A program made the position numbers and the translations under genes. The notes below the pieces were generated by a model. That model did no database searches, was not told where the DNA came from, and worked only from the letters and a program-made list of their open reading frames with translations. A stretch of 31,846 nucleotides of DNA from an uncultured Bacteroidales bacterium (GTDB taxonomy: Bacteria > Bacteroidota > Bacteroidia > Bacteroidales > UBA932): assembly GCA_905234775.1 (NCBI GenBank), contig CAJOJC010000024.1, positions 1 through 31,846 of the forward strand. The letters are read 5' to 3'. Positions 25,274 to 31,846 of this stretch are shown in pieces; the stretch's first letter is position 1; each line of letters starts with the position of its first letter.

Positions 25274-26851
25274 TTATTTCCAAGTAAATCCAAGTTTTGT
25301 AAGGCCTGCCTGCACGTCTGTGTCGCGCATAAAGTAGTCCCAGAGCAGGCCGGTGCGGTAGTTCTCCATCATCACCACGATAGGTCCCTGATCTATCGCA
25401 ATGTAAGATTGTGCGAACCAGTTTTCTTTAAGGGCGAAAGCGTCCTTGAAGCCGTATTCGCCCCAAAGGCGGTCGCCCAATTTGTAGTAGAAGTATTTCA
25501 TCGCCACCATCGACTCGTCCGGACTGTAGGGGAAGGAAGCGAGGGCTGCGGTGGGGGCGACGGTGCCGGTGTCGTGGTTAGGGCTCGAGGCCGTGTAACC
25601 GTCGTAATAGTCTGATGCAGTGAGACCCCAGCACTGAGCGCTGTAGCCATAACCGGCCTTCGAGTTCACGCAGTATTCATAGTTTGTGCGAACGTGCTTG
25701 CTGAGCTGCTGCCAGTAGTCTCTGGTCCCGTCGTTAAGTTTGCGGGGATCCAGACCCATGTAGGAGTAGTGCACGAAGAACAAAGGGTTCTTGTAGCCGT
25801 AGGAATTGGAAGGCTTCCAGCCCTGCTCGTAGACATCCTTGGTAATCGGGTAGGTTGGTGACGAGGCTGCGAGGATGTAAACAATCTGTGCTTCGTTCCA
25901 GCCAGTGATTCGCATATTCATCCTCCAGTCGTGGTTCGCCGACCAGTGCCAGTAGAGCACGTTCTGGCCATCGCGCTGGAACCAGGTCCATTCGACTGAC
26001 TCCCAGAGTTCTGTTATCTTCGAGCGAAGTGAGGTTTCAGTCGCATCCGAGCCGTTGAAATACTGCCTCGCGGCCAGAAGGCCCTCGATCAGGAAGGCCG
26101 TCTCCACCAGGTCGGCGCCGTCGTCATAGGTGCTGAAGGCGATCGCCTTGCCGGTCTCGCCGTTGATCCAGTGCGGCCACGCGCCATGGAAACGCTCGGC
26201 TGCGGCGAGGAAGTTCGCGATCTTCATGATGCGCGCTGCCCCCTCGGCCCGGGTGATCCAGCCGCGTTCCACGCCCACGATGACTGCCATGATCCCGAAG
26301 CCGCTCCCGCCCGCAGCCACGGTGTCGCCCGAGCCGAGCCTCTCGCGCGCCAGCCCGCTGGTCTGGTGGGCATAGTCCCAGAAGTACTTGAAAGTGGTTC
26401 TTTGGACCTTATCGAAAAGTTCGTCATCGGAGATTTCAGGGAATTTGTCGGAAGTGCTGTAGCCGGTGACGAAAGCCAGTTTGTAGTCGTAGAGAATGTC
26501 CACACCGAAATTCTTGCCGGCATAGAGACGGAGAATTATCTTGGTGGACGAAGGGAGCGTCTTGTTGGAAGAAATGGTAAGTACTTTGCCTTCCACGGAG
26601 AGGTCAAAACTATCCTGAGACACTCCGGTGATGCTTATTTTGTCCGGGTCCATCTTCGACCCATCCAGGTCTTTGCTGAAAGTCAGGCGCCACATGGCGC
26701 TGCCATTTACATCGGAAGGGACACTCTTTTCAGTGATCGCCTTTCCGTTGAATTCGAATGAAAGGATTTCCGCCTTGGGATAGACGGTCTCCTCCTGCGG
26801 AGTGCAGGAAAACAAGGCTGCAAGCAGCATCAGGGGCAGAAAATGTTTCAT
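25274..26851 (-). CDS. GH144-type (PF10091) beta-1,2-glucanase lipoprotein
   Basis: The 525-residue lipoprotein (AALFSC, lipid on Cys16) has an Ig-like domain (about 26-130, AEILSFEFNGKAI ...) and then a glucoamylase-like (alpha/alpha)6 domain from about 143. Landmarks are DKVQRTTFKYFWDYAH, SGLARERL, GGSGFGIMAVIVGVERGW, HGAWPHWING and STYDDGADLVETAFLIEGLL, which are characteristic of PF10091/GH144. Described GH144 members cut beta-1,2-glucan to sophoro-oligosaccharides or release sophorose. Endo or exo action cannot be decided here. Its ATG lies just after a hairpin/T-tract (26864-26890), and the GH3 gene follows after 4 bases. Lipidation places it at the cell surface or on the periplasmic face of the envelope. 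Confidence 0.85.
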   Translation of the reverse strand: MKHFLPLMLLAALFSCTPQEETVYPKAEILSFEFNGKAITEKSVPSDVNGSAMWRLTFSKDLDGSKMDPDKISITGVSQDSFDLSVEGKVLTISSNKTLPSSTKIILRLYAGKNFGVDILYDYKLAFVTGYSTSDKFPEISDDELFDKVQRTTFKYFWDYAHQTSGLARERLGSGDTVAAGGSGFGIMAVIVGVERGWITRAEGAARIMKIANFLAAAERFHGAWPHWINGETGKAIAFSTYDDGADLVETAFLIEGLLAARQYFNGSDATETSLRSKITELWESVEWTWFQRDGQNVLYWHWSANHDWRMNMRITGWNEAQIVYILAASSPTYPITKDVYEQGWKPSNSYGYKNPLFFVHYSYMGLDPRKLNDGTRDYWQQLSKHVRTNYEYCVNSKAGYGYSAQCWGLTASDYYDGYTASSPNHDTGTVAPTAALASFPYSPDESMVAMKYFYYKLGDRLWGEYGFKDAFALKENWFAQSYIAIDQGPIVVMMENYRTGLLWDYFMRDTDVQAGLTKLGFTWK

Positions 26852-26863
26852 TCAATTAAAAAT

Positions 26864-26890
26864 GGAGGGCCTGCGCAGGGCAGACCCTCC
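26864..26890 (-). terminator. intra-operon terminator or attenuator hairpin
   Basis: GGAGGGCCTGC (26864-26874) and GCAGACCCTCC (26880-26890) pair over 11 positions with one mismatch, around a 5-base loop. On the minus strand the hairpin is followed by CCATTTTTAATTG, a T-tract. It sits in the 56-base gap between the LamG lipoprotein and GH144 genes, ending about 12 bases before the GH144 ATG. It probably reduces transcription of the enzyme genes relative to SusC/SusD. Confidence 0.7.
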
Positions 26891-26907
26891 GGAAAGCTTA
26901 ACAGTAA

Positions 26908-27777
26908 TTAGTCGTTGATGTTTGCAATCTCAGCCCTGTAGAGCTCGGCAACCTCTTCTGCGGAAAGACCGCGGTTGTAGAGACGCATTTCGTCGAGCTT
27001 GACATTCTCGAGGTCACCCATCCACTCGTCGGTTGCACCGTTCACGAGTTTAGGAAGCCATGCACCGATGTTCAGACCGGTAGCGGTTGACCAGTTGAGA
27101 TTTCCCGCAGGAGTGCCCTCGGCTGCGGTCCAGTCGTAGCATGCAACTGCTCCCTCGGGAGTCACCTCAGCGCCGTTTGCGAAAGCGTGGAACTCAGACT
27201 TTGCAGCATCATAGCTGTAGACGACATGGATCCAACGGGCAGCGGTCCAGCACTTGTCATATTCGTCGGCATAGGTCTTCCAGAATGCACCGTTCTCATT
27301 GTAACGGAAGCAGTTTTTGAGGGTCAGATAGCCGTCGCCAACTGCGGTACGGTCCACAGAGATAGACATGCAGCCCCAGAAGAGGTCTTCGGAGCTGACC
27401 TGGAAATACATAGGAACGGGAGCCTCGGTCACCTCAGGTCCATTGAGCCAGAACGAGATGGTGAAAGCCGTCATTTCCTTGATCTTGCTGTCTGCGGGAA
27501 GATCATAGACAAGGTATGATCCTTTTGTTCCCTGATAGCACTTACCGGTGCGGCCTTCAACGAAGTTGGCCTCTGAGCCGGTACCCTGATCCTTCGGGGT
27601 AAGCTTGGAGATGTACTCAGTAGCATCCTCCATCGGGAAGTAAGCTACGAGAGCGTCCTTGGCGACGGTGATTTCAGCCTTTCCGTTAGGAGTGTTGGGT
27701 CCTTCGGGAGTCTTGTCGCAAGATGCGAATGTGCAGAGTGCAAGCGCTGCTGCAGCGAAAACATAAAGTTTCTTCAT
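26908..27777 (-). CDS. LamG-like (concanavalin A fold) surface lipoprotein
   Basis: The 289-residue lipoprotein (CTFASC, lipid on Cys20) has a short Pro/Asn-rich tether and one jellyroll domain from about 42 to 283. Landmarks are LVAYFPMEDATEY, GRTGKCYQGTKGSYLVYDL, TAFTISFWLNGP, WIHVVYSYDAAKSEFHAFANG and the closing MRLYNRGLSAEEVAELYRAE, all typical of LamG/laminin-G-like domains. No glycosidase acid pair is evident, so it is probably a non-catalytic surface glycan-binding protein in the SusE/SusF position. It follows SusD by 51 bases of A/T-rich DNA with no hairpin, and the attenuator lies just after it. Confidence 0.85.
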   Translation of the reverse strand: MKKLYVFAAAALALCTFASCDKTPEGPNTPNGKAEITVAKDALVAYFPMEDATEYISKLTPKDQGTGSEANFVEGRTGKCYQGTKGSYLVYDLPADSKIKEMTAFTISFWLNGPEVTEAPVPMYFQVSSEDLFWGCMSISVDRTAVGDGYLTLKNCFRYNENGAFWKTYADEYDKCWTAARWIHVVYSYDAAKSEFHAFANGAEVTPEGAVACYDWTAAEGTPAGNLNWSTATGLNIGAWLPKLVNGATDEWMGDLENVKLDEMRLYNRGLSAEEVAELYRAEIANIND

Positions 27778-27828
27778 GATTTGAATAAAAAAATAAGGTT
27801 GTTAATAAATGTTGTTGGTTTAAGTTTT

Positions 27829-29316
27829 CTAGTATGTGTAACCCGGACTCGGCGTCAGACCCTCGTTGAGAGAAATCTGTGTCGAAGGAATCGGGAAGTA
27901 ATCGTGGAATGCCGTCTTGGCATTGGACTTCTGGGCACCTACCACTTCAGCGACTTTTCCGAGGCGGATAAGGTCGAAGATACGGTTGCCTTCGAGGGCG
28001 AGTTCGGCACGGCGCTCGTCGTAGATATTGTCCAGAGTGGCAGCAGTATTGGCGATTCCTGCACGGTTCTGGACAAGATGAAGGGCGTCGTCGGCGCTCA
28101 GGCCGCAGGTTCCGGCCGGAGCTCCATGGACGAGAGCCTCGGCGTAGATGAGGAGAATCTCTGCGTAGCGGATCAGTCGGATGTTATGATCGTAGCCGTA
28201 AGCGTTAGTGTTATAGGTGTTGTACTCAAGCGGAGTGTAGACTTTTCCATTATAGTACTGGTTAGGACACTTATCGCTGATATAATCTCCTTCGGGAGTG
28301 GTCTTGCCTTTCTCGAGGAAGGTTATATCTATACGCTTTGCATCTCCCCTGCCCTGAAGGAAGGTCAGGAGATTGTCGTTAGGCACATTGAAGCCCCAGC
28401 CCTGCATTCCGGCGGGGGTGTTGCTTCTCGGGCCCTGATAGTAGGCGTAGAGAACATACGGAGCCGCACCGGAAGTCTGTCCGAGGTCGGAAGATTCAAT
28501 CTCCATAAGCGATTCGGAGCAACCTTCACCGTCCACCGAGAACAGGAAGCGATAGTCGTCCTGAAGAGCGAATTTGCCGGATGAGATAATAGCGTCGCAG
28601 GCTGCGGCCGCGGTCGTCCAATCCTCGCGATAAAGAGCGTGCTTGGCTTTCACAGCATAGGCAGTGTACTTGGTGTAACGGGTGCCCCAAGCCTTGCTAT
28701 ACGATTCGGGAAGAGTGTCGATAGCCTCGTCAAGGTCCTTGCAGACATACTGATAGAGCTTGTCGAGCGACACTTGAGGGTTGTTTGCGAGCTGATCTGC
28801 CGTCATGTTGCCCTCCACGATAGGCACGCTGCCGAAGGTGCGCATAAGCTCGAGATAAGCGTAGGCCCTGATGACCTTGGCTTCGTTGGCGCACTGGCGG
28901 GCGTAAGCCTTGTTCTCGTCCGTGCTCATTGCGGCGTAGTAGTTTGCCTCCTGAATGAGGGCGTTGTTGGCAGATGAGATTATGTCGTAGTAGCCTGTCC
29001 AAAGGGAATTGAACATGTAGTTGTTCGGGGTGAACGTGTACTCGTCCATTTCCTTTGCATAGGAGTTGTCGGATGCTTCCGAGCCCTTGTCGGAATCGTC
29101 GGAAGTGACATCTGTGACGCAGATATACGGGAACCAGATGTCATTGCGCATCTGGGCATAGGCGGCGCTGACCGGCTGGAAGATATTCTCAGCCTTGGTG
29201 TAGTCCGTTGCAGTGGACGGCATAGTTCCCTCCACACGGATATTGAGGAAATCGGAGCACGAAGCCACGATCGTCAATGCTGCTGCGAGCGAAAGAAGGT
29301 ATTTGATCTTTTTCAT
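27829..29316 (-). CDS. SusD/RagB-family outer-membrane lipoprotein
   Basis: The 495-residue lipoprotein has signal MKKIKYLLSLAAALTIVASC and then SDFLNIRVEGTMPSTATDY, a normal SusD start. Landmarks are EAKVIRAYAYLELMRTFGSVPIV, the TPR-like helices around KYTAYAVKAKHALYREDW, RYAEILLIYAEAL and ERRAELALEGNRIFDLIRLG. The start at 29316 is chosen because it gives the lipoprotein signal and has AGAGAG a few bases upstream; another in-frame ATG (29328) would fall directly behind the SusC stop. It is the glycan-binding partner of the transporter upstream and, by its neighbours, should bind beta-1,2-gluco-oligosaccharides. Confidence 0.94.
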   Translation of the reverse strand: MKKIKYLLSLAAALTIVASCSDFLNIRVEGTMPSTATDYTKAENIFQPVSAAYAQMRNDIWFPYICVTDVTSDDSDKGSEASDNSYAKEMDEYTFTPNNYMFNSLWTGYYDIISSANNALIQEANYYAAMSTDENKAYARQCANEAKVIRAYAYLELMRTFGSVPIVEGNMTADQLANNPQVSLDKLYQYVCKDLDEAIDTLPESYSKAWGTRYTKYTAYAVKAKHALYREDWTTAAAACDAIISSGKFALQDDYRFLFSVDGEGCSESLMEIESSDLGQTSGAAPYVLYAYYQGPRSNTPAGMQGWGFNVPNDNLLTFLQGRGDAKRIDITFLEKGKTTPEGDYISDKCPNQYYNGKVYTPLEYNTYNTNAYGYDHNIRLIRYAEILLIYAEALVHGAPAGTCGLSADDALHLVQNRAGIANTAATLDNIYDERRAELALEGNRIFDLIRLGKVAEVVGAQKSNAKTAFHDYFPIPSTQISLNEGLTPSPGYTY

Positions 29317-29329
29317 GACTCTCTGCATT

Positions 29330-31846
29330 TTAGAAATTGACATTCACACCGAGGGTGTAGATAGACTGCATAGGATATACGCTGTTGTCTATTCCGGAGC
29401 TGATTGCCGAGCCGCCGATTTCAGTCGTAAATCCGTTGTAGCCGAAGAGAGTGAGTGGACGCTGAGCGGAGACATAGGCCCTGATGCTCTTTGCCCATTT
29501 CATACCGGAGAATGTGTAACCCGCCTGGATGTTGTTTATGCTGACTGAAGAGCCGTCCTCAAGGTAGAACTCGTTACAGCTCTGAGTGAAGGCATAACCA
29601 GCTGCTTCAGCGGACGGGTATTTGTTAGTTTTGTTATCCTTGGTCCAGCGGTTCTTGTAGAAATCCAGATCGTAGTTAGCCTCGGTGAACACACCGCGCT
29701 GCATTCTCTTGTAGTTGAGAATCTTGTTTCCGATCTGGGAATTGATAAGCATCGAGAAATCCCAGTTCTTGTAGTTGAAACCCACATTGAAGCCGAGGAT
29801 GAGCCAAGGGAGAGGGCTTCCAAGATAAGTTATATCGTCTTTATTGACCACATTGTCACCGGTCACATCCTTATACTTGAAGAAACCGGCGTCCTTAATG
29901 TTCTGGAGGACGGGATCCTGGAGAGCCTCTTTTTCTGAAGCGTAAACTCCGTTGATCTTGTAGCCCCAGAAACCGCCGATCGGATACCCGACTGCGGCGC
30001 GGGTAGCATAGTTACCGTTGATCTCAGTACCGGGCACGAAATCGTTGGAGCTAAGCTCAAGACCGCTGAGCTTGGTGACCTCGTTGTGGTTGAAGGTCGC
30101 GTTGAGCCCAAGGTTGTAGCTGAAATTCTGGCTGACACGCTCGGACCAGCCGAGGGAGAGCTCCACACCAAGGTTCATCACCGAGCCATTGTTCGAGAGG
30201 AGGTTGGCAGTGCCGCCGCCGGCAGCAATCGGGGTGTAGAACACCACATTATCCGTCATACGGTCGTAGATGTCCAACTCACCATGGAGCTTTCCTTCCA
30301 TCATCGAGAAGTCTGCACCGATATTGGCTTCGGTCACGACCTCCCACCTGAGATAGTTGTTGTAGACTGTCTGTGCGCCCACGCCGTCTACGACTGTCTC
30401 TCCGAACACTGCGGATGCACCCATACCGGATGCTCCCACCGTGACGGCTGAGTTGGCAGGCACGTTGTCGTTACCGAGCATACCCCAGGAAGCACGGAGC
30501 TTCAGGTAATCGAAGATCTGCTGATCCTTCATGAAGTCTTCGTCCGAGATATTCCAGCCGAGACCCACCGAAGGGAAGATTCCCCACTTCTCCTGATACT
30601 TGGACGAACCGTCCGCACGGAGAGTGACTGTGGCCAGATACTTTTCAGCGAAGTTGTAGGTGCCGCGGGCGAAGAAAGACAGACCGTTGTAACGGGCAGC
30701 GCCGTCCGATGTGGTCTGATTCTTCGGGGAGCCGTTGACCAGATACCTGGATGCGGCGTCGTAGTTAGGAACCGAATTCCTGGTGCCGTAGAGGTAGGAT
30801 GAGAACTGGGTCCTGACGGAATTACCGACCATCACGGAATATGAATGCTGACCGTTGCGGTCGCTGAAGGTGAGGACATTGTCGAAAATCTGGTTCAGAC
30901 CATAGCCAAACTGCTTGGTGAAAGTGCTGGTTCCAACACACTGGCTACCGCCTACATTGAATTCCGGAGTGTAGTTCTGACTGTCGTAGAAGTTGAAGTC
31001 AAGATTGTAGGAAGTTTTGAGGCTGAGCTTTTCGCTGATGGTGAACTCTGCGTACGCTGCGAGGACCTCTTTCAGACCGGATTCCTGGTTATTGTTGTAG
31101 TAGGCGTTTGCGATAGGGTTGCCGTAGGCATTTGCGAAACCGTAGAGCTGCGGGGAGTCGAACTTGACAGGATAGGCAGTTTCGTTGGCATCGTTGTAGA
31201 TGCTGTAGACAGGCGGATTCAGGAAGGCCTGGTAGAACGCGTTGCTATTGTAGTGGTTTGTCTTCGAACGGGAGAGAACCGAGTTCACACCCATCTTGAG
31301 CCAGGAAGTCATCTTCTGGTCCAGGCGTGTGCGGATGTTGATGCGGTTGTAGTCGTTCGTGCAGTGGTTCATGATACCGTCCTGGTAGAAGTAGCTCACA
31401 CCCACTGAGTAGTTGGTGTTGTCCGAAGCACCCGAGAAGTCGATGGAATGACTGGTGGTGAGGGCAGGACGGACGAGAGCGGCATACCAGTCGGTGTCGC
31501 CGTTGTAGTTGGCGGCAGACTTGGGCACATAGCCGGTTGTGTTCTTGTTCGCCTCATTCATCAGCTCGATGTACTGCTCGGCATTACAGAGCTTCATGAT
31601 GTTGGTCGGGATCTGCACGCCGCCGTAGCCTTCGTAGTTGATAGTGAGATGGTCCTTCGCACCTTTCTTGGTGGTGACGATAATGACGCCGTTTGCTGCG
31701 CGCACGCCGTAGATGGCGGCCGCGGATGCGTCCTTAAGGACCGTCAGGTTCTCGATGTCGGAGCTCGAAAGGAAGTCGATATTGTCCACGAAAGTTCCGT
31801 CCACCACATACAGAGGAGTTGCGTAATCGCTGATGGAGCCCACACC
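29330..31846 (-). CDS. SusC-family TonB-dependent transporter, N-terminus outside window
   Basis: The visible 839 codons begin inside the plug domain: [19 protein letters not shown], then [20 protein letters not shown]. The rest is the 22-strand barrel, ending in YTLGVNVNF with the aromatic last residue. The signal peptide, carboxypeptidase-like regulatory domain and TonB box lie beyond base 31846, so the codon at 31841-31843 (GTG) is an internal Val, not a start. The reading frame is intact. It pairs with the SusD gene 13 bases downstream and heads the GH144/GH3 locus. Confidence 0.95.
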   Translation of the reverse strand, partial: GVGSISDYATPLYVVDGTFVDNIDFLSSSDIENLTVLKDASAAAIYGVRAANGVIIVTTKKGAKDHLTINYEGYGGVQIPTNIMKLCNAEQYIELMNEANKNTTGYVPKSAANYNGDTDWYAALVRPALTTSHSIDFSGASDNTNYSVGVSYFYQDGIMNHCTNDYNRINIRTRLDQKMTSWLKMGVNSVLSRSKTNHYNSNAFYQAFLNPPVYSIYNDANETAYPVKFDSPQLYGFANAYGNPIANAYYNNNQESGLKEVLAAYAEFTISEKLSLKTSYNLDFNFYDSQNYTPEFNVGGSQCVGTSTFTKQFGYGLNQIFDNVLTFSDRNGQHSYSVMVGNSVRTQFSSYLYGTRNSVPNYDAASRYLVNGSPKNQTTSDGAARYNGLSFFARGTYNFAEKYLATVTLRADGSSKYQEKWGIFPSVGLGWNISDEDFMKDQQIFDYLKLRASWGMLGNDNVPANSAVTVGASGMGASAVFGETVVDGVGAQTVYNNYLRWEVVTEANIGADFSMMEGKLHGELDIYDRMTDNVVFYTPIAAGGGTANLLSNNGSVMNLGVELSLGWSERVSQNFSYNLGLNATFNHNEVTKLSGLELSSNDFVPGTEINGNYATRAAVGYPIGGFWGYKINGVYASEKEALQDPVLQNIKDAGFFKYKDVTGDNVVNKDDITYLGSPLPWLILGFNVGFNYKNWDFSMLINSQIGNKILNYKRMQRGVFTEANYDLDFYKNRWTKDNKTNKYPSAEAAGYAFTQSCNEFYLEDGSSVSINNIQAGYTFSGMKWAKSIRAYVSAQRPLTLFGYNGFTTEIGGSAISSGIDNSVYPMQSIYTLGVNVNF

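Noticed and set aside
31841..31843. GTG as the start codon of the last SusC gene
   Set aside because: The bases before it continue the frame (GGT GTG GGC) and the residues fit the plug domain motif, so the real start lies beyond the window.

Overview
The window comes from the chromosome of a Bacteroidota bacterium, most likely an uncultured gut-type Bacteroidales member. The evidence is two SusC/SusD pairs, many lipoproteins with an [AVS]-S-C type lipobox, Bacteroidetes -7 promoter boxes (TAnnTTTG and close variants) in place of sigma70 hexamers, and starts without strong Shine-Dalgarno sites. Family and genus cannot be fixed from the sequence alone. Coding density is high and no gene-free stretch exceeds about 150 bases. 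I see no insertion sequence, phage gene or CRISPR array.

Layout. (1) 1-960: the 5' part of a tRNA-Val(CAC) gene (minus), divergent from an HSL-type alpha/beta hydrolase (plus), which ends at a bidirectional terminator. (2) 7210-1082, minus: a tight operon for a biotin-dependent, sodium-pumping decarboxylase (gamma, alpha, beta), an ACT-domain protein, a DUF711 (PFL-family) protein and an N-acylglucosamine 2-epimerase. The alpha and beta genes are both frameshifted by what look like short deletions, and the one in alpha removes the biotin-attachment motif. (3) 11481-7237, minus: a fibronectin-III lipoprotein (frameshifted), a DUF4015 putative glycosidase lipoprotein and a COG0523 metallochaperone-type GTPase with a His-rich stretch. 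(4) 11626-13064, plus: a small protein with a SANT/Myb-like C-terminus, then a regulator fusing a RIC-type di-iron hemerythrin domain to a LuxR helix-turn-helix. (5) 20007-13066, minus: a SusC-SusD locus followed by two Ig-like (DUF5018-type) lipoproteins and no glycosidase. It is divergent from an M16 metalloprotease (20138-22945). (6) 31846-22979, minus: a polysaccharide utilisation locus, SusC (cut by the window edge), SusD, LamG-type lipoprotein, GH144 and GH3 (frameshifted). The enzyme pair points to beta-1,2-glucan as substrate.

How the genes work together. In the last locus SusC/SusD and the LamG lipoprotein would bind and import glucan fragments, GH144 would cut the chain and GH3 would finish sophoro-oligosaccharides to glucose. 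A hairpin plus T-tract between the binding genes and the enzyme genes probably lowers enzyme expression. In the decarboxylase operon, decarboxylation would normally be coupled to Na+ export, but as written two of the three subunits cannot be made intact.

The most unusual points are the four frame breaks in about 32 kb (two clearly larger than one base), the hemerythrin-LuxR fusion, and the enzyme-free SusCD locus. The breaks may be real gene decay or assembly faults, and read mapping would separate these. Function calls rest on motif recognition by eye, without database searches.
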